64,000 nucleotides of DNA, taken from contig NZ_CP017634.1 of the NCBI RefSeq assembly GCF_002777255.1, positions 3,050,903 to 3,114,902 of the forward strand. The letters are read 5' to 3'. Numbering within the stretch: the first letter of the stretch is position 1; each line of letters opens with the position of its first letter. The stretch comes from Candidatus Formimonas warabiya (GTDB lineage: Bacteria > Bacillota > Dehalobacteriia > Dehalobacteriales > Dehalobacteriaceae). Below the pieces are notes generated by a model. That model was given only the letters and a program-made list of their open reading frames with translations. It ran no database searches and was not told the origin of the DNA. The translations under genes were made by a program, and so were the position numbers. Below are positions 8,640 through 17,139 of this stretch, one piece after another.

Positions 8640-11387
8640 TCATTCCTGGTGGTTGTCCTTCAATCCGGCCAAGATCTTTTCCGGCAGGGCGGGCAGGTAT
8701 CTGATTCTCACCCCGCAGGCATGGTAAATAGCATTAATAATCGAAGCATGGGGACTGGTCAAGGGAGCTTCCCCTACTCCGGAACAACCAAACACACTGT
8801 GTTCTCTTGGTGTTTCTAAATAATAAATATTTAATTCGTCAGGCACATCTTCAATGAAAGGCAGTCCGCACCGGATCAAGGTGGTATGTCTGTGAATATC
8901 CTCGAAATCTTCACTTAAGGCCAGCCCGATCCCTTGCGCCAAACCGCCTAGAACCTGGCCGTCCACCACGGTCTTATTGGCGATTTTGCCGATATCAATG
9001 CCGGCAGTCATTTTCAGCACTTTGGTTTTTCCCGTTTTGATATCCACTTCCACTTCGGAAACGAAAACCCCGTACATATAGGCTACATAGGGATTGAATT
9101 GGCCTGTTTTCGGATCAAGGATGGTGCACAGATGGCCGGTCGCAAAGTTGCCCGTATATTTCGCCGGAATTTCCTCGGCCACCATTTCCCCGTAGGTCCG
9201 ATAGGTGCCGTCCTCCTTCTTCATGGCATCGATTAATTTCTGGCAGGCATCGGCAATGGCATTGCCGACCATAACCTGACTCCGGCTCCCTGCCGCCATG
9301 CCGCTGTCCGGACAGCAAGCCGTATCGTTCATGACAAGTTTAATCTGCTCGGGTTTGATGTTTAAGGGAAATAAGGCTTCATGGGCAGAAGCTAAGGCGC
9401 CCATATCAGATCCCTGCCCATGATCTTCCCAGGTGTGATACACGGCAATTTTCCCATCGCTTAACAATTCCACAGCCGCCTCGGCCACATCCGCACTGTC
9501 GTTTCCCACCACGTAAATGCCTAAAGAAATCCCCACCCCCCGTTTTATATCCGGGGTAGACTCCTGCTCTGCTCTTTCCTTTGCTTCATAATAAACAGGG
9601 CGCAGCGCATCAAAAAGCTGGGGCAGGGTATAGACATCGGACCGGCACCCGGTAGGAGTGGTATCGCCTTCCCGGTATAAATTCCGGTAGCGGAACTCAA
9701 AGGGATCTAGTCCTGCTTGATAGGCCAGCTCATCCATGCAGCTTTCCGAGGCAAAGAAACTCTGGGGGGAACCATAGGCCCGGAAGGCGGAACCAAAAGC
9801 ATGGTTAGTAAAGGTGACCCGGCCTCGCCCCCGGATATGATCGATCTTATATCCGGCGCCAATCAGCTGGTTGCCCTTGGTGCATAAAAGATCGCCAAAC
9901 TCGGAATAAGCGCCGTGGTCCACGATGAAATCATATTCCATGGCCAGCAGTTTACCGTCTTTATCGGCACCCATGGTTAAGTCGACGAAAAAGGGCGACC
10001 TTTTACCGGTATAAGTAATTTGTTGGTACATATTGTATTCCAGATAAACCGGTTTTCCCGTGGACATCACCGCTACGCCCAAAATCGCTTCCAGGGTAGG
10101 GCTCAATTTGTACCCGAAGGTGCCGCCGGCGTTGTTCTGAATTAATCTCAGTTTTTCCCGCTCAATACCTAATCCCTCAAAAATCATATCCGCATGGCAA
10201 TAGAGGGCCACGCTCTTGGAGTGGATGGTTAAACGTTCTTCCGCATCATAATAGGCAAATCCCACGTCTGGTTCCAAGACCAGGTGGGGCTGTCTTTGCA
10301 GGTAATATTGTGCGCTGACCACATACGCCGCCTTTTCCAGGAGGGGTTTGGTCTCCCCACCTTTCACGGTGGGCTGTTCAAAAAAGACATTGGGCGTGCC
10401 GGGGTGGATTTCCATGGCATCTTCTGCGGCCGCTTCCAGGGCGTCCATATAGGCGGGGAGTTCTTCCACCTCAACTTTTACTTTATCCGCAGCGGCCCGG
10501 GCATGCTCGATGGTATCGGCACAGACAATAGCAAGGGCATCTCCGAACTGATAAATTTTCTCATCACATAAAATGGGCCGGTCAAATCCATTGCATTGAT
10601 TCCAGGGATAGACCACCAACCCGTTGATTCTATTGGAACCTTTCACATCTTTATAAGTAAGGACCGCCTCTACTCCCGGCATCATTTCCGCTGCCGAGGT
10701 ATCAATGGAAAGAATTTTGGCGTGTGATACCTGGGCCTGCACCAGAGCCAAGTGCAGGGTACCTTCCGGAAGCTTTTGCCCCAAGTCGGCACCGTAATCG
10801 CATGTGCCGGTGACTTTTGCAGCAGCGGAAGGCCGTGGCATATCCGTGCCGAAAATTTTTCCGTCCGGGGGCAATTTGAATTTCAAATCTTCTTCGCTTC
10901 TTTCCCCGCGCAGCACCTGGGCTGCATCCATCACGGCATCCACAATGGGCCGGTAACCCGTGCACCGGCAGGCATTTCGATGTTTCTGGAACCAGTCTCT
11001 CACTTCTGCTCTGGTGGGACTGGCGTTTTGATCCAGCAGGCCCTTGGCGGAAACGATGAAGCCCGGGGAGCAGAACCCGCATTGGGCGGCCCCGTGTTTC
11101 ATGAAGGCCAATTGCAGAGGGTGTAAGTGATCCGGGGTGCCAATCCCCTCAATGGTGACAATGTTGGCTTCTTCCGGCACTCTTTTCATTTTCAGAGAGC
11201 AGGATCGCACCACCTTGCCGTCCAGTAGGACTGAACAAACCCCGCATTGTCCTGCGTTACATCCGATCTTCGTCCCTAACAAGTGAAGCTGGGTGCGCAA
11301 TACTTGGGCCAAAGTATCTTCCGGGTCAACCATGACAAAAACATTTTTCCCATTGACGATCAATTCTTTTCGGTATAGTATTTTCAT
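8640..11387 (-). CDS. mop: Mop-type molybdenum aldehyde oxidoreductase 2 (canonical)
   Basis: A 915-residue enzyme, close in length and motifs to Desulfovibrio gigas Mop. It oxidises aldehydes to acids at a molybdopterin-cytosine-dinucleotide site. The first [2Fe-2S] cluster is at C43, C48, C51 and C63; the second at C103, C106, C140 and C142. The cofactor loops are canonical: GGTFGYK, AFRAYGSPQ and GCSGVGEAPLTSPH with the catalytic glutamate. The leader of about 290 bases carries a two-hairpin motif and an intrinsic terminator, so transcription is probably attenuated. The ribosome-binding site is modest (AAGAGAT). The gene heads the run mop2, oxidoreductase, CxxC protein, C-GCAxxG-C-C protein, ligase, mop1. 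This is the better candidate for a general aldehyde oxidoreductase of the two paralogs. Confidence 0.95.
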   Translation of the reverse strand: MKILYRKELIVNGKNVFVMVDPEDTLAQVLRTQLHLLGTKIGCNAGQCGVCSVLLDGKVVRSCSLKMKRVPEEANIVTIEGIGTPDHLHPLQLAFMKHGAAQCGFCSPGFIVSAKGLLDQNASPTRAEVRDWFQKHRNACRCTGYRPIVDAVMDAAQVLRGERSEEDLKFKLPPDGKIFGTDMPRPSAAAKVTGTCDYGADLGQKLPEGTLHLALVQAQVSHAKILSIDTSAAEMMPGVEAVLTYKDVKGSNRINGLVVYPWNQCNGFDRPILCDEKIYQFGDALAIVCADTIEHARAAADKVKVEVEELPAYMDALEAAAEDAMEIHPGTPNVFFEQPTVKGGETKPLLEKAAYVVSAQYYLQRQPHLVLEPDVGFAYYDAEERLTIHSKSVALYCHADMIFEGLGIEREKLRLIQNNAGGTFGYKLSPTLEAILGVAVMSTGKPVYLEYNMYQQITYTGKRSPFFVDLTMGADKDGKLLAMEYDFIVDHGAYSEFGDLLCTKGNQLIGAGYKIDHIRGRGRVTFTNHAFGSAFRAYGSPQSFFASESCMDELAYQAGLDPFEFRYRNLYREGDTTPTGCRSDVYTLPQLFDALRPVYYEAKERAEQESTPDIKRGVGISLGIYVVGNDSADVAEAAVELLSDGKIAVYHTWEDHGQGSDMGALASAHEALFPLNIKPEQIKLVMNDTACCPDSGMAAGSRSQVMVGNAIADACQKLIDAMKKEDGTYRTYGEMVAEEIPAKYTGNFATGHLCTILDPKTGQFNPYVAYMYGVFVSEVEVDIKTGKTKVLKMTAGIDIGKIANKTVVDGQVLGGLAQGIGLALSEDFEDIHRHTTLIRCGLPFIEDVPDELNIYYLETPREHSVFGCSGVGEAPLTSPHASIINAIYHACGVRIRYLPALPEKILAGLKDNHQE

Positions 11388-11423
11388 ATCTCTTTTACTG
11401 TCCCCCGCTCATCGTATTGGACA

Positions 11424-11455
11424 TAAAAAACCTATTCCGAAAGATAGAATAGGTC
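11424..11455 (-). terminator. Intrinsic terminator in the mop2 leader
   Basis: On the minus strand the stem ACCTATTC / GAATAGGT is followed by a run of six T. It lies between the leader hairpin motif (11490-11531) and the mop2 start, in the position of a riboswitch or attenuator expression platform. Confidence 0.8.
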
Positions 11456-11489
11456 CATTTCTTGCATACAATTATCGGTGAGAACCTAT

Positions 11490-11531
11490 CTCCTTTCTAT
11501 ACGGAGAGGCATATTCGCGTCCCCATATGCC
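11490..11531 (-). promoter_or_regulatory. Structured leader RNA motif shared with pruA
   Basis: On the minus strand, hairpin GGCATAT / ATATGCC with loop GGGGACGCGA is followed directly by a hairpin with arms CTCC and GGAG. A flanking helix AATTGTCGG / CCGATAATT closes both into a three-way junction. The same two hairpins occur in the pruA leader at 15273-15313. A terminator follows, so this is a candidate riboswitch or protein-binding attenuator. I could not match it to a riboswitch consensus that I remember. Confidence 0.65.
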
Positions 11532-11682
11532 TTGTCGGCCGACAATTCGTAGCAGATCAGCAGGGCACCCCAGAATAACCGGCGCGAAGGTTTTTTCATG
11601 ATCCGATTCCAGTCTACCTTACCGGGTATTCCAGTGTCAATATTTTTGTTTAAATATAACGGAATTATTACTCATAGTGGAA

Positions 11683-13104
11683 TTATAAATTCCACACAAT
11701 CACCTTCAGATTAGTCATTTCTTCAATGGCATATTTGATCCCTTCCCTGCCGATACCTGACTCTTTCACCCCTCCGTAAGGACCGTTGTCCGCCCGGAAA
11801 GAAGGAATATCGTTAATGATAACTCCGCCTGTTTCAATGGCCTTTGCCGCTTTCATCGCTTTATCGATGTTGGTGGTAAAGATGCCCGCTTGAAGCCCAT
11901 ATTTGGAATGATTTATTTTTTTCAAGGATTCTTCAAAACTGCGGAAGGTATCCACACATAACACGGGAGCAAATACTTCTTCACTCCATACCTTCATTTC
12001 AGGGGTAATGCGGTCGATAATCGTCGGCGCAAATAAGGCCCCTTGAATCCTTTTCCCGCCGCAGCGCACAAGAGCCCCCTGCTCCTCGGCCTCACGCACC
12101 CAGTTTTCGATGCGGATGGCCTCCTGCTCACTGATCATGGGACCCACATCCGTTTCCGGATCAAAGGGATCCCCTACTTTTAAGGTATGGGCCTTTTCCA
12201 GCATCCGGGCCACAAAATCCTCTTTGATTTGGTCTTCCACCAGAACCCTTTGCACGGAAATACAAGCCTGGCCCGCATTGGACACGGCCATGCGGACACA
12301 TTTTTCCGCCGCCTGCTCTAAAGGAGCATCGGCACAGATGATCACCCCCGCATTGGATCCCAGTTCTAAGGAGCATTGACGGAAACCGTTTTTGGCGGCA
12401 ATTTGTTTCCCCACTTCGGCAGATCCCGTGAAAGAATAAAAGGCGATCTCCTTATTTTCCAGCATGGCGTTGCCGATTTCTGCGCCGGACCCGGGTACTA
12501 AATTCATATATCCGGCGGGCAGCCCGGCTTCCTCCAATACTTCACACATGATTACTGATGAAAGAGGGGTGACGGAAGCAGGCTTCAGCACGACGGCGTT
12601 CCCTGCCGCAATCGCCGGGCATACCTTGTGGGCAACCAGGTTGAGGGGAAAATTAAAAGGAGCAATACAGCCGATCACACCTTTGGGTTGGCGGATGGTG
12701 TAACAAAAACGGTTCTCGTTTCCCTGAATGGCATCAAGAGGCACGATTTCCCCCACAATTCGTTTGCTCTCTTCCGAAGCAATAATAAAATTATGGATGG
12801 CTCGCGCGACTTCGCCCAAAGACTCTTTCAAAGTTTTCCCCACTTCTCGGGAGATGATTTCCCCGATTTCTTTTTCCCGGCGTTTCAGAATCTGGGCTCC
12901 CTTCAGGAAGATTTCATAGCGCTGAAAAGGGGTTAAGGGGTTTTCTCTCCACGCCCTGTCTGCCGCTTCCACAGCTTTGTTTACCAGGTCGGCATCTGCT
13001 CCGGCAATGAAAGCAAAGGGTTCCTGACGATACTTGTCCCACACTTCTATCCATTTGCCTGTTTCCATCCATTTACCATCAATAAGGATTTGATAATTTT
13101 TCAT
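11683..13104 (-). CDS. NAD(P)-dependent aldehyde dehydrogenase
   Basis: A 473-residue aldehyde dehydrogenase that oxidises an aldehyde to an acid with NAD(P)+. The general-base glutamate is E247 in LELGSNAG and the nucleophile is C281 in NAGQACISVQRV; the Rossmann glycine motif FTGSAEVG lies near 225-232. The LELGSN / GQACISVQ pattern is that of the lactaldehyde, phosphonoacetaldehyde or non-phosphorylating glyceraldehyde-3-phosphate dehydrogenase branch; the substrate cannot be fixed. It sits between pruA and mop2, about 295 bp before the mop2 start, in the same orientation. A GGAGAGGGATGG site precedes the ATG. It offers an NAD(P)-linked route for aldehydes next to the molybdenum route. Confidence 0.92.
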   Translation of the reverse strand: MKNYQILIDGKWMETGKWIEVWDKYRQEPFAFIAGADADLVNKAVEAADRAWRENPLTPFQRYEIFLKGAQILKRREKEIGEIISREVGKTLKESLGEVARAIHNFIIASEESKRIVGEIVPLDAIQGNENRFCYTIRQPKGVIGCIAPFNFPLNLVAHKVCPAIAAGNAVVLKPASVTPLSSVIMCEVLEEAGLPAGYMNLVPGSGAEIGNAMLENKEIAFYSFTGSAEVGKQIAAKNGFRQCSLELGSNAGVIICADAPLEQAAEKCVRMAVSNAGQACISVQRVLVEDQIKEDFVARMLEKAHTLKVGDPFDPETDVGPMISEQEAIRIENWVREAEEQGALVRCGGKRIQGALFAPTIIDRITPEMKVWSEEVFAPVLCVDTFRSFEESLKKINHSKYGLQAGIFTTNIDKAMKAAKAIETGGVIINDIPSFRADNGPYGGVKESGIGREGIKYAIEEMTNLKVIVWNL

Positions 13105-13308
13105 ATGTCCATCCCTCTCCTTGGTTGATTAAGTATTATTAAAAGACCTCATACTTTTACATAGCAAAACTCTTGCCAACCTTCATGATCACCCTGAGCC
13201 CTTAGAAAAAAACGATCTCTCTCCTCTTTCCATGAACTTTGATGATATTTTTCATCAGTCCTGCTGTTTCCCTCTCCCCTATTTTCTACCTCTCCCCTCA
13301 AAAACAAC

Positions 13309-13369
13309 GAGTCCCCTCCCATGAATAATTTCATTAATGGATAATGATAATTTTCATGGGAGAGGACTC
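13309..13369 (-). terminator. Large hairpin terminator after pruA
   Basis: Arms GAGTCCCCTCCCATGA and TCATGGGAGAGGACTC form a nearly perfect 15-16-bp stem. On the minus strand it is followed by GTTGTTTTTG. It separates pruA from the aldehyde dehydrogenase gene; no other feature was found in 13105-13434. Confidence 0.7.
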
Positions 13370-13434
13370 TTTTCCTTGATCAGCTCATCTCCCTCTTCCC
13401 AGGCTTTCCCGGGATTTTAGAGTCCCTGATCCAA

Positions 13435-15066
13435 TTATTCTTCCTTCATAAAACTATATCCGTAAGTTTGGGGAGGATTTAAATTCTCTTTAATTGTTCT
13501 CGGATTGATCCAGCGATAAAGGTTCAACTTGCTGCCTGCTTTGTCGTTGGTTCCTGAAGCTCTGGAACCGCCAAAAGGCTGCTGGCCCACCACCGCCCCG
13601 GTGGGTTTATCATTAATATAAAAGTTGCTGGCCGCATGGTTCAATTGTTTTTCCAAATCACTGATCACTTTGCGGTCACGGGCAAAGATCGCCCCCGTCA
13701 GTCCATAGGGAGAGGTTTCATTGCACAGCTCAATGGTCTTCTCGAATTGATTATCCGGGTAAACAAAAATTGTTAGCACAGGGCCAAAAATTTCTTCTTC
13801 CATGGTTTTAAACCGGGGATCGGTGGTGACGATCACAGTCGGTTTTACAAAGAAGCCTTCCTCGTCATCGACTTCGCCGCCATGGAGGATCTCAGCTTCC
13901 GCCGACGCTTTGGTATAGGTGAAATAGGTATCAATGTTTCGCAAAGATTTTTCGTCAATGACTGCGCTCATAAAGTTCGTGAAATTCTCCGCATCGCCCA
14001 CTTTAATGGAGGAAACTTCATCCAGAAGTCTTTCCTTTACTTTAGGCCAAATGCTTTGGGGGACATAGGCCCGGGAAGCCGCCGAGCATTTTTGTCCCTG
14101 GTATTCGTAAGCCCCTCTGATCAGTGCGGTGACAAGAGCATCCACATCCGCCGAATGGTGGGCAAAAACAAAATTCTTCCCTCCGGTCTCACCCACAATC
14201 CTGGGGTAGGCCTTATATTGTCGTAAATTCTCCGCTACCGTGCGCCAAATATCTCCAAACACTTGGGTAGAGCCGGTAAAATGGATGCCGGCCAGATTTT
14301 CATCGGTGAGGACAATATTTCCTAACTTGCTGCCGGATCCGGGCACAAAATTAATCACGCCGTCCGGTAACCCGGCTTCCTGCAATAGCTTCATCACAAA
14401 ATAATTGGAATAAACTGCTGTTGAGGCTGGTTTCCATAAAACCGTATTGCCGATAAGGGCAGGAGCCGTAGGAAGATTCCCCCCGATAGCGGTAAAATTA
14501 AAGGGCGTAATGGCAAAAACAAAGCCTTCTAAAGGCCGGTATTGTAAACGGTTCCAGGAATCTTGGGACGAGTTGGGCTGTTCCTCAATAATCTGGGCCA
14601 AATAATAGGCATTAAAGCGGAGAAAATCGGCCAACTCACAAGCCGAATCGATTTCCGCCTGGTGGGCAGTCTTACTTTGGCCAAGCATGGTCGCCCCATT
14701 TAAGGTACTGCGCCATGGGCCGGAAAGGAGCTCCGCTGCCTTCAAAAAGACGGACGCTCTGTGCTCCCAGGGCATTTTTTCCCATTCATCCTGGGCATTT
14801 TTCGCGGCCTCAATCGCCATGCGGATTTCTTTTTCCCCAGCCATGTGATATCTGGCCAGTACATGATTCTTTTTGTGCGGGATGATGCATTCCCCCATCA
14901 TCCCCGTTTTTACTTCCTTGCCGCCGATGATGAGAGGTATCTCTATTTCCCCTTGTTGCAGCTCACGTAATTTCTTTTTCAGTGCTGCCTTCTCCGGACT
15001 GCCCGGCGCATAAGACAGCAATGGTTCGTTTTTTGGTTCTTTAATGGCAGAAATGGCATTAAACAT
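13435..15066 (-). CDS. pruA: L-glutamate gamma-semialdehyde (1-pyrroline-5-carboxylate) dehydrogenase
   Basis: A 543-residue enzyme of the single-domain P5C dehydrogenase family (about 540 aa, like the mitochondrial enzymes), which oxidises glutamate semialdehyde to glutamate with NAD+. The catalytic glutamate is E293 in GETGGKNFVF and the cysteine is C327 in QGQKCSAASRAYV; the C-terminal QPFGGSRASGTNDKAG is typical of this family. No proline dehydrogenase gene is nearby. Its leader has the same hairpin pair plus terminator as mop2, which links proline/glutamate semialdehyde oxidation to the aldehyde oxidoreductase regulon. The ATG follows AGTATTTTTC-type sequence with GGAGGAG upstream (complement of 15076-15082). 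Confidence 0.95.
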   Translation of the reverse strand: MFNAISAIKEPKNEPLLSYAPGSPEKAALKKKLRELQQGEIEIPLIIGGKEVKTGMMGECIIPHKKNHVLARYHMAGEKEIRMAIEAAKNAQDEWEKMPWEHRASVFLKAAELLSGPWRSTLNGATMLGQSKTAHQAEIDSACELADFLRFNAYYLAQIIEEQPNSSQDSWNRLQYRPLEGFVFAITPFNFTAIGGNLPTAPALIGNTVLWKPASTAVYSNYFVMKLLQEAGLPDGVINFVPGSGSKLGNIVLTDENLAGIHFTGSTQVFGDIWRTVAENLRQYKAYPRIVGETGGKNFVFAHHSADVDALVTALIRGAYEYQGQKCSAASRAYVPQSIWPKVKERLLDEVSSIKVGDAENFTNFMSAVIDEKSLRNIDTYFTYTKASAEAEILHGGEVDDEEGFFVKPTVIVTTDPRFKTMEEEIFGPVLTIFVYPDNQFEKTIELCNETSPYGLTGAIFARDRKVISDLEKQLNHAASNFYINDKPTGAVVGQQPFGGSRASGTNDKAGSKLNLYRWINPRTIKENLNPPQTYGYSFMKEE

Positions 15067-15173
15067 GAAAAATACTCCTCCATTTAATATTTCGTTTTAT
15101 GATTCGAACAAAGCAAATGTAATTCTCTTTCTCCCTCCTTTGCCAATATGTGAAAAATTTCACCTGTATTAAC

Positions 15174-15199
15174 TAAAAAAATACCTCACAAAGGAGGTA
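15174..15199 (-). terminator. Intrinsic terminator in the pruA leader
   Basis: On the minus strand the stem TACCTC / GAGGTA is followed by seven T. It is about 110 bases before the pruA start and downstream of the shared leader motif, as expected for an attenuator. Confidence 0.8.
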
Positions 15200-15272
15200 C
15201 TTGTTTTTTGCAAAAAGGCATAAATCACCAACCTTCCGTTGGCCCCTTTACGCCAAATCCGGCAAAAAGCTT

Positions 15273-15313
15273 CTCCTTTCCAAAAGGGAGGCATATCCGT
15301 TTCCCGATATACC
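15273..15313 (-). promoter_or_regulatory. Structured leader RNA motif shared with mop2
   Basis: On the minus strand, hairpin GGTATATC / GGATATGCC (loop GGGAAAC) is followed at once by a hairpin with arms CTCC and GGAG, enclosed by ACGCC / GGCGT. It aligns almost base for base with the mop2 leader at 11490-11531, and the enclosing helix has a different sequence but the same pairing, i.e. covariation. A third hairpin CCAAC / GTTGG lies between it and the terminator. Confidence 0.65.
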
Positions 15314-15434
15314 CTGGCGTCCATCTCCCATGCATGGGGAATGACATGTTTAGGAGAAATGGCTCGGAGATATGATTTTCTATTATTTTATCTCATTTTG
15401 TCCATTCCCACAAGAACCTTTTACAGAACCGGCA

Positions 15435-16079
15435 TCAGAATGGGCCAGGATTGTCCCGGATCAGGCAGCCAACCTGATTCACGTAAACCTGTCCATCCTC
15501 TTCTCTCAGTAAATTAATACACCCATAAGGCTGTTTAATCTGAAAAAGCGTATTTAAATCTGCCTTTAACAACCAGCACAACAGCACCCGGTTCAGCCCC
15601 CCATGACCAATCACGGCAATATTCCCGGTACTGTCTTGAACAAGATGCCGAAAAACCTTTTTCCCCCTGTCCAGGCACGCGGCGAAACTTTCTCCGTTTT
15701 TAGGCGCAAAATGGGCAAAATCTCTCCCTCTTTTTCGGTATTCGTCCGGATACTGCTCCTTGATTTCCTCAAAGGTTTTATTTTCCCAATCCCCCATATG
15801 GATTTCTCTAAGCCCTTCCTGGTAAACGATGGGAACCTGATCGCCTGCAATCAGCCGAGCAGACTCCTGACATCTTTGCAAAGGGCTGGAATATATTTTA
15901 GTAATATTTTTATGGGCCAAATACTCCCTTACCTTCAGGATCTCCTGCTTTCCCAGAAGAGACAAAGGGCACTCCGTTTGCCCAATACACCGTTTCACAT
16001 TTCCCTCAAAAACAGGCCTGCCATGACGAATCAGATAAATCTCCCGCAAAGTCTTCTCTCCCGTCCCTGATCTTAACAT
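15435..16079 (-). CDS. Histidine phosphatase family protein
   Basis: A 214-residue phosphoglycerate mutase-like phosphatase. The catalytic histidine is in YLIRHGRP near residue 18, a second arginine is in YSSPLQRCQESA, and the second histidine is in AVIGHGGLNR. Relatives include alpha-ribazole phosphatase (CobC) and broad phosphomonoesterases. It starts four bases after the stop of the nucleotidyltransferase gene, so the two are co-translated. In this setting it may clear a nucleotide or phosphorylated intermediate from molybdopterin dinucleotide assembly; that is inference. The ATG at 16079 follows a GAGG; the conserved fold begins about ten residues later. Confidence 0.85.
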   Translation of the reverse strand: MLRSGTGEKTLREIYLIRHGRPVFEGNVKRCIGQTECPLSLLGKQEILKVREYLAHKNITKIYSSPLQRCQESARLIAGDQVPIVYQEGLREIHMGDWENKTFEEIKEQYPDEYRKRGRDFAHFAPKNGESFAACLDRGKKVFRHLVQDSTGNIAVIGHGGLNRVLLCWLLKADLNTLFQIKQPYGCINLLREEDGQVYVNQVGCLIRDNPGPF

Positions 16080-16083
16080 AACC

Positions 16084-17049
16084 TCATTTTTCCCCTGTCG
16101 CTTTCTGAAAACGGTTAAAAACCTTATGAAAATTCAATTCCGTAAAATGCTCTACCTCCTGGCGAAGCTGGATATAGGTGTCCAAGAGCGCCTGTCCTTC
16201 TTCCGTTAAACTGGAACCGCCTCCATGAACACCGCCCGTTTGGCTGTGCAGCAAGGGGAATCCCATCTGGCCCTCGGCAATCTTAATGATTTTCCAGGCG
16301 TTGCTGTATGAAATACCCAGATTGCTGCACGCTTCATTGAGTGAGGCGGTTTGAGAAACCTGTTGCAACAATTCGGCAACGCTGCTGTCAAAGAACATGG
16401 CTTTCCGATTTAAACTGATCTTGACAGAACAGGTGATGGGCTCACGCAAGGTGATGCTTTTGGCATACTGTTGGAGCAATTCATAGTGCTCCGGTTTATC
16501 CGCGTCAATTGTCATGCCGATGTCCGGAAGCTCAATGGTCTCTTTTAAGCCGGTAAAGGCTTCCACCGCTCCTCTCAGCCCTTCTTCCCCCCGGTATGAG
16601 AGAAGCTGGGGAATCACACTGCTATCGATCAGGAGAGGGTGTCCCCCTTTGCCGTTATGTTCAGGAGTTAAAATGCGGCAATTGCTGCAATCCATATATC
16701 CCATCATAGTAAACAAGCTCTGGCGGGAAAAAAGCGGTACATCCGCCGGTAAAAAGAACACCCGATCCGTTTTGTCTTGAATATAGCGCAACCCCATAGA
16801 GGCCGAATAATACATATCCGTTGTGGCAAAATTTTCATTGTAAATGCACACCACATCCAGATTGGCTAAATGCTTCGTTAATTGTTCGGCATTGTTTCCG
16901 GTAACGACTACCACGGGCGATACTCCCGCCGATTTTAGGGTTGAGACCGCCGTCTTGATCACCGTTGAGCCTGCGAGCTGCAGCATGGGCTTAAAAGATT
17001 TCATTCTTAAGGATAATCCGGCTACCGCCACCACTGCTCCTGTTTTCAT
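16084..17049 (-). CDS. MocA-like NTP transferase fused to a ModE-like HTH domain (DVU_1551-type)
   Basis: A 321-residue two-domain protein. Residues 1-195 are a MobA/MocA-like nucleotidyltransferase with VAVAGLSLRMKSFKP in place of the usual LAAGxSxRxGxxK loop and LPADVPLF as the metal-binding motif. MocA-type enzymes add CMP to molybdopterin to make the cofactor form used by Mop enzymes. Residues 215-310 look like the winged HTH of ModE/LysR type (NLGISYSNAWKIIK, then GGVHGGGSSLTEEG). The fusion suggests cofactor maturation combined with molybdate-linked regulation or RNA/DNA sensing. A strong AAGGAGGG site precedes the ATG. It is co-directional with and upstream of the Mop genes. Confidence 0.87.
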   Translation of the reverse strand: MKTGAVVAVAGLSLRMKSFKPMLQLAGSTVIKTAVSTLKSAGVSPVVVVTGNNAEQLTKHLANLDVVCIYNENFATTDMYYSASMGLRYIQDKTDRVFFLPADVPLFSRQSLFTMMGYMDCSNCRILTPEHNGKGGHPLLIDSSVIPQLLSYRGEEGLRGAVEAFTGLKETIELPDIGMTIDADKPEHYELLQQYAKSITLREPITCSVKISLNRKAMFFDSSVAELLQQVSQTASLNEACSNLGISYSNAWKIIKIAEGQMGFPLLHSQTGGVHGGGSSLTEEGQALLDTYIQLRQEVEHFTELNFHKVFNRFQKATGEK

Positions 17050-17139
17050 AGATTCCCTCCTTGTGCAGCATTACTGACTTTATATTCCACCTTATATTCC
17101 ACCTTTTCGCCTGTGTTCGAAATATCGCCCGCCCTAAAA

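Noticed and set aside
11388..11600. mop2 leader as a known molybdenum-cofactor riboswitch
   Set aside because: Attractive by context, but I could not line up the conserved Moco motif, and the same RNA precedes pruA, which needs no molybdenum. Left as unidentified.
13149..13334. 61-codon minus-strand frame between pruA and the aldehyde dehydrogenase gene
   Set aside because: It overlaps the large terminator hairpin and has no family resemblance; best seen as non-coding.
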